A stretch of DNA of 34,478 nucleotides from an uncultured Colwellia sp. (GCA_913061365.1 CAJXUT010000009.1:1-34478); one strand, 5' to 3'; positions 5,059-13,065 are shown, numbered from the stretch's first letter. A program made the numbers and translations. The notes: generated from the letters alone by a model not told the origin.

Positions 5059-6836
5059 TGAAAATATTAAATTTAGTTCAAGGTACGAAAGAGTGGTTAG
5101 AGGTTCGCTTATCTCACTTTACAGCTAGTGAAGCCCCTATGATGATGGGTGACTCAAAGCACTTCACTCGAAACCAATTGCTTGATCATAAAAAAGGTTG
5201 GATAACTTCGGTTGACGAGTTTACACAAGAATTATTCGACAAAGGACATGCAGCTGAAGAAGCAGCAAGAGCTTTTATTGAGCTAGAAGAGTTTCAAGAC
5301 TTCTCACCAATAGTTATAAGTAATGATGTAGAAGGACTGCCGTTATTAGCTAGCTTAGATGGTCAACGAGAAGATGGTCAATTGAATTGGGAGCATAAGC
5401 TTTTCAATAAAACTTTAGCTGAAAACGTTTCTAATAATATTTTAGGTCCTAGTCATTACTGGCAATTAGAGCATCAAGCTATTGTTACAAGCGTTAATGA
5501 AGTGTTATTCACTTGTTCTGATGGTACTGAAGAAAATGCAGTGTCAATGATTTATGTATCCATACCAGAGCGTAGGGCGCAACTAATTGCAGGCTGGAAG
5601 CAATTTGCTAGCGATTTAGCTAATCATGAAATAGTAGCTAAAGAAGAAAAGGTTGTAGCGCAAGAATTACAAGCGCTACCAAAACTTGAAATATCGTTAA
5701 TAGGAAACGTTAGCAACAGTAACCTGGTTGAGTATAAAAGCACAGCTTTAGCATTTATTCAGTCGGTTAATACTGACTTACAAAGTGATCAAGATTTCGT
5801 TAATGCTGACAAAGCAGTTAAGTTTTTCTCATCTGGTGAAAAGGAGCTTGAAGCAGTAAAAGAACGCGCTCTATCCGATACAGCAGACATAAAAGCTTTA
5901 TTCTCAACTATTGATGAGCTTAAAGAAGAAATGCGCCAAAAACGCTTAACACTAAGTAAATTGGTAAAAAGCCGTAAAGATGAAATTCGCAATGATATTT
6001 CATTCAAGGCAAAAACTGAATTTAGTGAGCTACTTATCACCACCAGTAAAAACCTTAACGGTGTACAAATTACGCAAGTTATTGCTGATTTTGACGGTGT
6101 AATGAAAGGTAAACGTACTGTTGAATCATTACAAAACGCTGTAGACACTGAATTAGCTAGAGTAAAAATTGAAATATCTGAAATATCTGAACTAGTTCGC
6201 ACTAACTTGAATTCATTAACTGAGTTAGCCGGTGAGCATAAGTTCTTATTTAACGATTACGTTCAAATCATCTTCAAAGACAGTGACGATCTAACCAATT
6301 TGATTAAATCACGCATTGCTGAACATGAACTAGCAGAAGCAGAGCGAAAAGCCGCAGAAAAAGCGCAAATGGAAGCTGATGCGAAAGCCGAAGCTGAACG
6401 TGAAGCAGCAGAAAAGCTTGAACTCGAAGCACAGGCTATTCGTGATGAAGAACGAGCGAAAGTGGAAGCAGAGCAAGCCGAAGCCGCTCAAGCAACCGCC
6501 CTTTCATTAGCTAAACAAGTCGTAGCAGATAAGCCAGTCATTAAAGAATCGTTAACTAGCGAAGGCAAGGAAGCCGCTCCTCTTAAATCTAGCAATTCAG
6601 TAACAAGCCGTTTAGCTAAAACATTCGCTGACGTTCCTAGCACAAAAAAATTCACCGTACAGGTTGAATGGTCCGGTTATTCGCGCGGCTATACAGTTTA
6701 TGAAGTCGAAGCATTTAGCGAAGAAGATGCTAAAGAAAACTACTACGAAGGTAATGAAATTAGCCGTGAAGTAGTTCGCGATGATACCGAACGTAACGAA
6801 GTAAATATTATCAACGCTGATAGCGAAGCAGCTTAA
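5058..6836 (+). CDS. YqaJ/lambda-exonuclease-family nuclease with long coiled-coil extension
   Basis: A 592-residue protein. Residues 1-190 are a lambda-exo/YqaJ nuclease: QGTKEW (8-13), GHAAEEAA (63-70), catalytic Asp101 in LLASLDG, and Glu112-x-Lys114 in WEHK, giving the D-x10-E-x-K arrangement. It would resect double-stranded ends 5' to 3' for the Bet partner. Unlike lambda Exo (226 residues), it has a long helical extension (about 200-420), an Ala/Glu-rich coiled coil (about 425-485), and a C-terminal domain (about 530-592) like the 58-residue protein at 4031. The extension may hold the partner proteins or oligomerise the enzyme. It ends in SEAA. Confidence 0.9.
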   Translation: MKILNLVQGTKEWLEVRLSHFTASEAPMMMGDSKHFTRNQLLDHKKGWITSVDEFTQELFDKGHAAEEAARAFIELEEFQDFSPIVISNDVEGLPLLASLDGQREDGQLNWEHKLFNKTLAENVSNNILGPSHYWQLEHQAIVTSVNEVLFTCSDGTEENAVSMIYVSIPERRAQLIAGWKQFASDLANHEIVAKEEKVVAQELQALPKLEISLIGNVSNSNLVEYKSTALAFIQSVNTDLQSDQDFVNADKAVKFFSSGEKELEAVKERALSDTADIKALFSTIDELKEEMRQKRLTLSKLVKSRKDEIRNDISFKAKTEFSELLITTSKNLNGVQITQVIADFDGVMKGKRTVESLQNAVDTELARVKIEISEISELVRTNLNSLTELAGEHKFLFNDYVQIIFKDSDDLTNLIKSRIAEHELAEAERKAAEKAQMEADAKAEAEREAAEKLELEAQAIRDEERAKVEAEQAEAAQATALSLAKQVVADKPVIKESLTSEGKEAAPLKSSNSVTSRLAKTFADVPSTKKFTVQVEWSGYSRGYTVYEVEAFSEEDAKENYYEGNEISREVVRDDTERNEVNIINADSEAA

Positions 6837-6871
6837 CCCAACCCTAACAAAATTATTAAGTGAGAATAAAA

Positions 6872-7447
6872 ATGAATACATTACTACTTGGTTACGATAC
6901 AGAAACTACTGGACTACCTGTTTGGAAAGAACCGTCAGGCAGCGAAAACCAACCACATTTGGTTCAACTTGGCGCAGTACTAGTTGATTCGGTAACTAAA
7001 AAAGTCGTTCAAAGCATGGACGTTATTATCAAGCCTGATGGCTGGGTAATCCCTGATGAAGTTGCTGCAATTCACGGTATCACTACTGAGAAAGCTTTAG
7101 CTGTTGGTATTCCAGAAAAGTTAGCCTTAGAAATGTTTTTAGCTATGCGCGGTGATGCTGAACGTGTTGCTTTCAATAAAACCTTTGATCAACGAATCAT
7201 CCGTATTGCAGCAAAGCGTTATTTAGATGAAGCAGCTCAAGATAAATGGGCAGTAAAAGAAGATCATCATTGTGCAATGAGAATGGCTAGAGCTGATATA
7301 GGTGGCAAACAACCTAAGTTAGTTGATGCTTATCGTCATTATACGGGTAAAGAATTAGTTGATGCTCATTCTGCTATGGCTGACACCAAGGCGTGTATGG
7401 ACGTTTATTTTGGCGCACTGAAATCATTAGATAGCCAAGCAGCTTAA
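6872..7447 (+). CDS. DnaQ-like DEDDh 3'-5' exonuclease
   Basis: A 191-residue exonuclease of the DnaQ superfamily. From the ATG at 6872, Exo I is YDTETTG (Asp9, Glu11), Exo II is FNKTFDQR (Asp106), and Exo III is HSAMADTKA (His166, Asp171). All five DEDDh residues are therefore present and it should be active on 3' ends. An in-frame GTG at 6860 gives four more residues, but the ATG puts the DTETTG strand at the usual distance. It follows the Red exonuclease by 35 nt and probably trims ends or replicates its proofreading role during element recombination. It ends in SQAA. Confidence 0.9.
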   Translation: MNTLLLGYDTETTGLPVWKEPSGSENQPHLVQLGAVLVDSVTKKVVQSMDVIIKPDGWVIPDEVAAIHGITTEKALAVGIPEKLALEMFLAMRGDAERVAFNKTFDQRIIRIAAKRYLDEAAQDKWAVKEDHHCAMRMARADIGGKQPKLVDAYRHYTGKELVDAHSAMADTKACMDVYFGALKSLDSQAA

Positions 7448-7456
7448 CGACCACCA

Positions 7457-7486
7457 GGCGGCTTTTGTTCTCCGGCAGAAGTCGCC
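7457..7486 (+). other. Intercistronic hairpin
   Basis: GGCGGCTTTTG (7457-7467) pairs with CAGAAGTCGCC (7476-7486) over 11 positions, two of them G-U, around an 8-nt loop. No U-tract follows, so it is not a normal terminator. It may protect or process the mRNA between the exonuclease and rdgC-like genes. Confidence 0.5.
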
Positions 7487-7513
7487 ACCCTTAATTTATT
7501 ACAGGATTAAACA

Positions 7514-8674
7514 ATGAAAAACATTCACGTATTTGCAACAGAATTACCAACGTTAGCCATCCTTGAGGAAAAAATTGTTGAAGCTGAAGGTATGTTATTT
7601 GCGCCTTTACTCGAAAGCCAATCGGCTAAGTTTGGCTTTTACCCTGATGAACCATTAGTTAAATTAAGTAATGGCTATAAAGTCAATTTCGTTTTTAGCT
7701 GGAAAAAACTTCCTATGTCAGCAATAAACGAAGAAGCAACCCGAAGAGTTCAAGCAACACTTGATGAATATGTTGATTTAATTGGTGATGAAGAGGCTAT
7801 CCAGTTACTAACTGAAGGTATGGTATCAAGTGTTCTCGCTGAATATTGCGGCAAAGTATTGCCTGAAACCGCTTATTTCAGCGCTTACTATCACACCAAG
7901 TCTGAAAAATTTATCGTTGATGCAAAAGAAGATTTCGCCAAACGCGCTATTGGTATGCTTTGTCAGTTATTGGGCTCACTTGAAACAACCACTTTGCATT
8001 GTAGTGGCATATCAAACTCATTAACCACCAATCTATTGGAAAGCTTAAATGACGACCAGGAACGCTTGAACGGTTTAACTTTCGCAGGGTTTAACGCTGG
8101 TGACTTATTGGTTTTAGCTAATAAAGATAAAGATATCGCCCGTTTCAAAGGTGATTATCCGCTTGATAATATCAAAGAGCTTTTAGAGTCTGGTTACGAA
8201 GTTAAGCAAATTAACTTATCTAAAGATGGCTTAGCCTTCACGCTAACTGAAAAATTCAAAATAAAACAAATTAAATCAACGTTCGATATTGATGATCATG
8301 AATCATTGAATGATGTAAATGACTTTAATTTACATCACGAAGCGGTAGAGCTTGAATTGATAGTTGCTCATTGCGACACACTTAAAACCTTCTTTGATCA
8401 AAGCGAAGAAAGTATAGGTGATGATCAACCACCAACAGATGAAACTAAAACATCACAACCTTCTAATGATGAAAATGAATACGCACCTGAATCACTTTAT
8501 GACGATGCCGTTGAATTTGTAACAGAAACTCGTCGTGCTTCTATCTCATCAATTCAACGTAAGTTCCGCATTGGTTACAACCGAGCAGCTCGAATTATGG
8601 ACCAACTTGAAGCTAATGACGTTGTATCTGAAGTTAGCAGCAACGGTTCAAGAGAAGTTTTAAAAGCAGCATAA
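7514..8674 (+). CDS. RdgC-like recombination protein fused to an FtsK gamma domain
   Basis: A 386-residue protein. Residues 1-290 resemble RdgC, a ring-shaped DNA-binding protein that modulates RecA (an F-x-P-L-L-E-S-Q-x-x-K-x-G-F start, KKLP, a [13 protein letters not shown] block, [26 protein letters not shown], and [20 protein letters not shown]). An acidic linker follows (about 295-327). Residues 328-383 are a clear FtsK gamma winged helix: [24 protein letters not shown] in the recognition region and SNGSREVL at the end, as in chromosomal FtsK. That domain reads KOPS motifs and activates XerD. The fusion could steer the protein to the terminus or dif. Good RBS (CAGGA). It ends in LKAA. 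Confidence 0.85.
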   Translation: MKNIHVFATELPTLAILEEKIVEAEGMLFAPLLESQSAKFGFYPDEPLVKLSNGYKVNFVFSWKKLPMSAINEEATRRVQATLDEYVDLIGDEEAIQLLTEGMVSSVLAEYCGKVLPETAYFSAYYHTKSEKFIVDAKEDFAKRAIGMLCQLLGSLETTTLHCSGISNSLTTNLLESLNDDQERLNGLTFAGFNAGDLLVLANKDKDIARFKGDYPLDNIKELLESGYEVKQINLSKDGLAFTLTEKFKIKQIKSTFDIDDHESLNDVNDFNLHHEAVELELIVAHCDTLKTFFDQSEESIGDDQPPTDETKTSQPSNDENEYAPESLYDDAVEFVTETRRASISSIQRKFRIGYNRAARIMDQLEANDVVSEVSSNGSREVLKAA

Positions 8675-8683
8675 CTAATTATT

Positions 8684-8706
8684 GCGCTGGTAAACGATAC
8701 CAGCGC
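8684..8706 (+). other. Perfect intercistronic hairpin
   Basis: GCGCTGGTA (8684-8692) and TACCAGCGC (8698-8706) form a perfect 9-bp stem with loop AACGA, followed by only TTTA. It lies in the 56-nt gap before 8731. It may act as a weak attenuator or an mRNA processing or stability element, like the hairpin at 7457. Confidence 0.6.
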
Positions 8707-8730
8707 TTTACTCAATCTTTGGTGGAAGAT

Positions 8731-9588
8731 ATGAATACTCAATTAGCAGAACAACAAACAGAGCAAGCATTACCGTTAGAGCAAGCAATCGAGCAGTTAA
8801 TTGCCTCTTATCATGCAGATAATGAAGATGTACAAAAAACATTAAGTATGGCTAATAATTTAGCTGAAGAAAATAGTTTTCTAAATCTTCAAATTAAAAC
8901 ATTAACAGGCCGTATTAATGATATTACTGCCCAAAACGAACAATTATTGGAAGCACGAAAACGTGATGAAGCTAAAGAAAAAGATTTCAACAAGAAAGCG
9001 GAACTGGTTCGCGCTAACGCAGAAAAGCACATGCAGCAGCTCAACCAAGCATTGCGCCAAGAACAGCAACATAAAAACAAGCTAGATGATGCTTTAATTA
9101 CCATCGCCAGCTATAAAGCAATCGGCTCACCTAAGCAAATTCGTGAAAAGATTAAAAAGTACCAAGCGACTATTGCCACTCTTCAAGCTGAAAAAGTGCA
9201 AACCAAATTAGCAGTAAAAAATTATCGCCATGACTTAACCGTTAAAGATAAAAAAATTGACGAGCTAATTCGTGAAGTTGACGAAATACGCTTTCAAAAA
9301 GTTTATAAGAAAAACGGTGACAACTTAATTATCTACCCTCTTCTATGTGAAGCCCTTAATGAAGATGGGGCAGAAAAGCAAATACCTATATGGTATTCAA
9401 CTGATGAAGGTATCGGTGCGCTTTATATGCTTAATGAAGATGGTGAACCAGCACGCTCTCCAACACCACGAACAGGCATTAAACCTAAAGCTGAAACCTT
9501 GGAGGTTATGGGTGATTTACTACGTAAATTTAAGCGTAACGGTAACGTAGTTCATTCAGAAGATTTAATGATGTTGGAGTGTGAATAA
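8731..9588 (+). CDS. Coiled-coil phage protein, unknown
   Basis: A 285-residue protein. The ATG at 8731 follows GGTGGAAG, so I prefer it to the in-frame TTG at 8719. Residues about 45-195 are almost continuous charged helix with many Gln, Lys, Glu and Asn, a probable long coiled coil. The C-terminal 90 residues form a compact region (YKKNGDNLIIYPLLCEAL, PIWYSTDEGIGALYML, LEVMGDLLRKFKRNGNVV). The function is unknown. It lies between the RdgC-like gene and the methyltransferase, and its stop overlaps the next ATG. It does not end in Ala-Ala, unlike most neighbours. Confidence 0.7.
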   Translation: MNTQLAEQQTEQALPLEQAIEQLIASYHADNEDVQKTLSMANNLAEENSFLNLQIKTLTGRINDITAQNEQLLEARKRDEAKEKDFNKKAELVRANAEKHMQQLNQALRQEQQHKNKLDDALITIASYKAIGSPKQIREKIKKYQATIATLQAEKVQTKLAVKNYRHDLTVKDKKIDELIREVDEIRFQKVYKKNGDNLIIYPLLCEALNEDGAEKQIPIWYSTDEGIGALYMLNEDGEPARSPTPRTGIKPKAETLEVMGDLLRKFKRNGNVVHSEDLMMLECE

Positions 9589-10181
9589 TGGCTATCTTAG
9601 TAAAAAGCACTTCAAAAGCTAACGAAAAAAACCGTTGGGGTACTACTTGGCGCTGCAATAATCACGCAGCTTTATTAACCGGCTATGCATTTATGCTTGA
9701 TGTTTGTGCAGAAAAACAAACTGCTAAATGCGCTAATTTTATCAGTCCCGAAGAAAACTCATTCAATGTAGATTGGAAACATCGATTATCTCAAATTGAA
9801 AAAAAGGTAACGAACATTGAAACAGTTCGTCATCCATTCAGGCCAACTGCAGCTTGGTGTAACCCTCCATTTGATAACAAGTTTGCTTTTATAAATGAAT
9901 GTCATAAGTACAGCAAACAAGGCGTTACCAGTGTGATGTTATTGCCATGGGAAAGAACGACTGGCTGGTGGCGAGATTTAATCAATAACAAAGCTAGTCG
10001 TGTTTTTGTGCCAGATGGCCGTTACCCGTTTTTAGATATTGACGGTAAAACACAAAAGCCTGGTGTTAATTTCTCAAGCTGTTTTGTTGAATTTTCACCA
10101 ACTCATTTTAATAGAACTGAATATATTGATTTTGAGCGTTCATCATTAGATAGAAAAATTGTATTAGGGAGAGCTGCGTAA
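9588..10181 (+). CDS. Phage-type DNA N6-adenine methyltransferase
   Basis: A 197-residue protein of the small bacteriophage Dam family. Visible motifs: RWGTTWR near the N-terminus, AFMLDVCAE (34-42, the AdoMet-binding segment), and the catalytic motif NPPF (92-95) in AWCNPPFD, of the D/N-PP-Y/F type that transfers methyl groups to the adenine amino nitrogen. LLPWERTTGWWRDLI and FVPDGRYPFLD are also typical of the family. It would methylate element DNA, either against host restriction or for regulation; the recognition site cannot be read from the sequence. TAATG overlaps couple it to both neighbours. It ends in GRAA. Confidence 0.9.
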   Translation: MAILVKSTSKANEKNRWGTTWRCNNHAALLTGYAFMLDVCAEKQTAKCANFISPEENSFNVDWKHRLSQIEKKVTNIETVRHPFRPTAAWCNPPFDNKFAFINECHKYSKQGVTSVMLLPWERTTGWWRDLINNKASRVFVPDGRYPFLDIDGKTQKPGVNFSSCFVEFSPTHFNRTEYIDFERSSLDRKIVLGRAA

Positions 10182-10720
10182 TGAAAGTTGAACAATCAAA
10201 AGTCACCAAGTTACAAATCACCGAAGTTGAGAGTTTAGACTCGTTACATGTATTCGTGGAAGATATAGGTATTGGTCAGGGCAAGATTACAATGGAGACT
10301 TCTAGCGAGTCTTGGTCAGCTTATTGGGGCGGTTGTGGTAGTAAAGGCGTTATGGCGTTCTTTTTAAGTTGTAACAATCCCTATCTGGTCAATTGCTTTA
10401 GTCGTGGAATTAACTCAGAAGTTACTGATTATGACAACTTAGATAGGTGGCTTAAAAGAGCTATTATAAAAAATAGGCGCGAAGGTGATTTTGATAAAGA
10501 AGATGCGCTTAAGCACTGGAATAGCGTAGAGCTTTATTGCCAAAACGAAGAATCGTTTCTGCACACTGACAGAGGTAATGAACTTTGCAATGAAATTATT
10601 GGTTGTGAATGGTGGACTGACTTACCCACTTGTAAAAACGGTGAGTATATTTATCTTGAACGCGTTGTTCATGCAATTCGTGAAGCGTTCACCGAAATAA
10701 ACATCAAGGTAGCAGCATAA
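10181..10720 (+). CDS. Conserved-looking phage protein, unknown
   Basis: A 179-residue soluble protein with a mixed alpha/beta pattern. The N-terminal part (KLQITEVESLDSLHVFVEDIGIGQGKITM) and SWSAYWGGCGSKGVMAFF resemble hypothetical proteins found near recombination genes of temperate phages. No catalytic motif can be identified; Trp and Cys are frequent. TAATG overlaps couple it to the methyltransferase upstream and the broken gene downstream. It ends in KVAA with the same nucleotides as bet (GTAGCAGCATAATGA). Confidence 0.65.
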   Translation: MKVEQSKVTKLQITEVESLDSLHVFVEDIGIGQGKITMETSSESWSAYWGGCGSKGVMAFFLSCNNPYLVNCFSRGINSEVTDYDNLDRWLKRAIIKNRREGDFDKEDALKHWNSVELYCQNEESFLHTDRGNELCNEIIGCEWWTDLPTCKNGEYIYLERVVHAIREAFTEINIKVAA

Positions 10721-10907
10721 TGAACTTATTAAAAAAACGAGGCAAACCTTTATTAACTGACGATCAAAAGCGCTGGATTTTGCAAAACCACAAATTTTAC
10801 CCGTTGAGCAAATGGCAGAAGTACTCAACATAAAAGTTAGTCAGGCTATTACTCAATGCACACATATGCCATGTAGTTATTTTAGCAGGAAAGAAAATGT
10901 GGGTTAG
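10720..10907 (+). pseudogene. Small protein gene with an apparent -1 frameshift
   Basis: The frame starting at ATG 10720 reads MNLLKKRGKPLLTDDQKRWILQNHK and then stops after 38 codons. In the next frame, from about 10795, ILPVEQMAEVLNIKVSQAITQ continues a plausible HTH-like sequence and stops at 10907, where it overlaps the next ATG (10897) neatly. Adding one base in the AAATTTT run near 10793-10799 would join the halves into about 62 residues. This may be a mutation, an assembly error, or recoding; the run is not a canonical in-frame X_XXY_YYZ slippery site. Confidence 0.55.
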
Positions 10908-11088
10908 ACATAAAAAATACGCTCCTATAAATATGAATTTCATAGCAACATTTGAAGTAGATAAAAAAAATTTAGCCTTCAAGAATTCTGAAGGAAAAAT
11001 TATCACTGAATGGATTTTTGCTAACGAAAATCAAGCCAATGAAGCTTCAACAATTTTAATGAACAAAATAAAGGTTTTTAAAATCTAG
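10897..11088 (+). CDS. Small hypothetical protein
   Basis: A 63-residue protein beginning MWVRHKKYAPINMNF, with alternating strands (FIATFEVDKKNLAFKNSEGKIITEWIF) and a C-terminal helix. AGGAAAG is 3-4 nt upstream of the ATG. It overlaps the end of the frameshifted gene by 11 nt, the compact spacing used throughout this operon. No family is recognised. After its stop there are 128 nt with no gene. Confidence 0.55.
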   Translation: MWVRHKKYAPINMNFIATFEVDKKNLAFKNSEGKIITEWIFANENQANEASTILMNKIKVFKI

Positions 11089-11144
11089 AGGGAATTATCT
11101 TTAGCATAAACAACTAGGCCTTGGCACAACGAACAAAACGAGAC

Positions 11145-11180
11145 TTAATAGAGATTGTTAGCTGTATTTATCTCTATTAA
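11145..11180 (+). other. Inverted repeat, 11-bp arms
   Basis: TTAATAGAGAT (11145-11155) and ATCTCTATTAA (11170-11180) are perfect complements around a 14-nt loop, 37 nt before the gene at 11217. It could be an operator or a weak transcription stop for the leftward part of the operon. No other signal was found in 11089-11216. Confidence 0.45.
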
Positions 11181-11216
11181 TGCAAAAGTAAACTTAAACA
11201 GAAAAAGGAATGAATA

Positions 11217-11453
11217 ATGCCCAAGAGTAATTTTAGTAAAAAGGTTAATGAGTCACTAGCTAATACTTTTAATTCAGAGTTGGTTCAAAAGCTGAGTAAT
11301 GAAGAATACAAGGAATACATAACAGCAGTTGCATCGCTAACGCTTGGTACGCTCATTAAGAATGAGGGTCACGAATTTGTACGTGATTTTTGCCAAGGAG
11401 TATTAAACGAAAAAGGCGATTTACCAATTGTTCAGCAAGTTAAGCAACATTAA
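11217..11453 (+). CDS. Small helical protein, unknown
   Basis: A 78-residue, largely helical protein (MPKSNFSKKVNESLANTF, then EEYKEYITAVASLTLGTLI, then FVRDFCQGVLNE). AAAAGGAATGAATA precedes the ATG and gives a good ribosome binding site. No DNA-binding motif or family is recognised. It sits directly upstream of the excisionase-like gene, where phages often keep small regulators of excision; this is a positional inference. Confidence 0.6.
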   Translation: MPKSNFSKKVNESLANTFNSELVQKLSNEEYKEYITAVASLTLGTLIKNEGHEFVRDFCQGVLNEKGDLPIVQQVKQH

Positions 11454-11541
11454 TTTTTAAAGTAGAGTTTAATAAAATAAAGAACATGGGTTCAAGTCCT
11501 GAACAGGGACCACGACCCCCACGGAGTAAAAAGGATTAATT

Positions 11542-11751
11542 ATGAGCAAAAGTAACGTAATTAAGTTAGGTTGGTGCCATACCAGAGCGTTCGAAGTAAA
11601 AGGTATTACACGCGATCAACTTGACGGCAGAAGAAAAACAGGAAAATTTGTAGAAGGTTATCATTACATAAAAGATCCATCAGGTGGCTTTATGTATCAT
11701 TGGGAACGGTTTAATGAATGGTGTGAACATGGACTTGAAAAAACTGGATGA
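11542..11751 (+). CDS. Excisionase-like protein (recombination directionality factor)
   Basis: A 69-residue protein whose pattern fits small excisionases next to tyrosine integrases: LGWCHTRAFEVKGITRDQLDGRRKTGKFVEG, then YHYIKDPSGGFMYHWERFNEWCE. That is a winged-helix/MerR-like fold with a beta hairpin and an aromatic-rich end. AAAAAGGA stands before the ATG. Its 3' end overlaps the integrase start at 11729 by 23 nt. The role is to bend attachment-site DNA and favour excision by the integrase. The family is judged from pattern and context. Confidence 0.75.
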   Translation: MSKSNVIKLGWCHTRAFEVKGITRDQLDGRRKTGKFVEGYHYIKDPSGGFMYHWERFNEWCEHGLEKTG

Positions 11752-13000
11752 GTTAAAGGAATACTGTAAGCAATTCTCTGGAGTATCGCTCCACGGGAAT
11801 TGCATAAGAATATCATTTTATTATCGGTCTGTGCGTTGTTTAGAAAGCCTGAAAGGGGTAAAGGTTACAAAGGCAAACATTAAGTTTTCAGACAATAAAC
11901 GACGTGCAATTTTACATGAAATAGCAACCGACAAATTTGATTATCGCCAACACTTCCCCGACTCTAAAAGAGCGAGTCTTTTTAGCAAAACTATTGTTAT
12001 CCCCAAAATTGGCGACTTGCTTAATGATTTTTTAGCGTTATCTTTAGCAAAAGATCGCACAAGTACATATAGAGCGCATAAATACCGCATAGATAATCAC
12101 ATCAGGCCTAAATTTGAAAACGATCGCATAAGTGATGTAACTCAATCAGATATTAAAAAATGGATGGTTATGGAGCTATCAGGGCTTGCAAACAAAACAA
12201 TTAACGAGGTATTGATTCCTTTGCGCGGTTGTTTTTCCAGTGCTCATGCTGATCGGTTAATAGAATTTAACCCGATGGATCATATTAAAAATTTAAAGCG
12301 TGCAAAATCAACCAATGCAGATCCATTTACCAAAGATCAAATAATAAAACTTTCCAATATTGACACATACAGAAACTCAGAATTAAATGCTTTTATATTT
12401 GCCTGTTGGTCTGGTGTGCGCATATCTGAATTATTGGCTTTATCTTGGAGTGATATTGATCTTGATGCTCGCCAGGTAACTATTAGACGAGGCATCGTTA
12501 GCAATATTTGGGCGGCAACTAAAAACGATGGAAGTAACCGAACTATAGATTTATTAGATGATGCTTATTATGCACTACTTAGGCAGCGAGAAATTAGCCA
12601 GAGATTAACCCCAATTACAGTTGACGTGGTTCAAGCTGATAACAGAACAATTGAACAAGAAGAAGTAACAGTTGTTTTTATCAACTCAAACAATCAGTCG
12701 TTTTGGTCCAGTAGTGAATCATTTAACAAAGGCTTTTTTAAAACGCATTTAGAAAAAGCAAAAATAAGACATAGAGGCGCAAATCAAGCTCGACATACTT
12801 TTGCTAGTCAGTTAATTACGGCTGGAGTTAATGAAAGGTGGATCGCAAAACAAATGGGTCATACTTCAATAGCGATGCTAGAAAAGCATTATGGAAAGTG
12901 GATGAGTGAAGAAATACCAGATATGGCAGAAAGAGTATCAAAAATATTAAAAAACAGTTCAAATGGATCCGGTGGTGATCCAAATAAAAAAAGAGCTTAA
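11729..13000 (+). CDS. int: Tyrosine recombinase integrase
   Basis: A 423-residue site-specific recombinase. The N-terminal 80 residues match the arm-type DNA-binding domain (GVSLHGNCIRISFYYRSVRC, FDYRQHFPDS). Residues about 95-190 are the SAM-like core-binding domain and 200-395 the catalytic domain: Arg231 (SGVRISELLAL), Lys265, Arg355 in NQARHTFAS, His378 (MGHTS) and nucleophile Tyr388. The position of the first conserved His in HxxR is Asn352, a variation that also occurs in phage and ICE integrases. The frame is open from 11684, but the ATG at 11729 gives the usual start. It adjoins tRNA-Leu(GAG), the inferred target. Confidence 0.95.
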   Translation: MDLKKLDELKEYCKQFSGVSLHGNCIRISFYYRSVRCLESLKGVKVTKANIKFSDNKRRAILHEIATDKFDYRQHFPDSKRASLFSKTIVIPKIGDLLNDFLALSLAKDRTSTYRAHKYRIDNHIRPKFENDRISDVTQSDIKKWMVMELSGLANKTINEVLIPLRGCFSSAHADRLIEFNPMDHIKNLKRAKSTNADPFTKDQIIKLSNIDTYRNSELNAFIFACWSGVRISELLALSWSDIDLDARQVTIRRGIVSNIWAATKNDGSNRTIDLLDDAYYALLRQREISQRLTPITVDVVQADNRTIEQEEVTVVFINSNNQSFWSSSESFNKGFFKTHLEKAKIRHRGANQARHTFASQLITAGVNERWIAKQMGHTSIAMLEKHYGKWMSEEIPDMAERVSKILKNSSNGSGGDPNKKRA

Positions 13001-13015
13001 ATAAGCTCTTGTTTT
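12991..13015 (+). terminator. Rho-independent terminator of int
   Basis: AAGAGCTTA (12991-12999) and TAAGCTCTT (13002-13010) form a stem that overlaps the int stop codon and is followed by GTTTT. A run of A before the stem means it could also stop transcription coming from the tRNA on the other strand. Confidence 0.8.
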
Positions 13016-13029
13016 ATAAAACAATTTAG

Positions 13030-13065
13030 TGGTGCGGATGGGGGGACTTGAACCCCCACGACCTA
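13030..13065 (-). other. Inferred attachment site (tRNA-Leu 3' end)
   Basis: The integrase ends 29 nt from the 3' end of the tRNA, and the tRNA is intact including CCA. This is the arrangement left when an element integrates into a tRNA 3' end and restores it. The second att copy should lie at the other end of the element, beyond the contig; no duplicate was found in 53-13000. The exact crossover cannot be set from one junction. Confidence 0.5.

Noticed and set aside
5789-6202. 137-codon minus-strand frame inside the exonuclease gene
   Set aside because: A Ser-rich shadow of the coiled-coil coding sequence without a ribosome binding site.
11481-11530. tRNA gene fragment with a TTCAAGT loop
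   Set aside because: The bases around the loop do not form a five-pair T stem, and no acceptor, D or anticodon arm precedes it.
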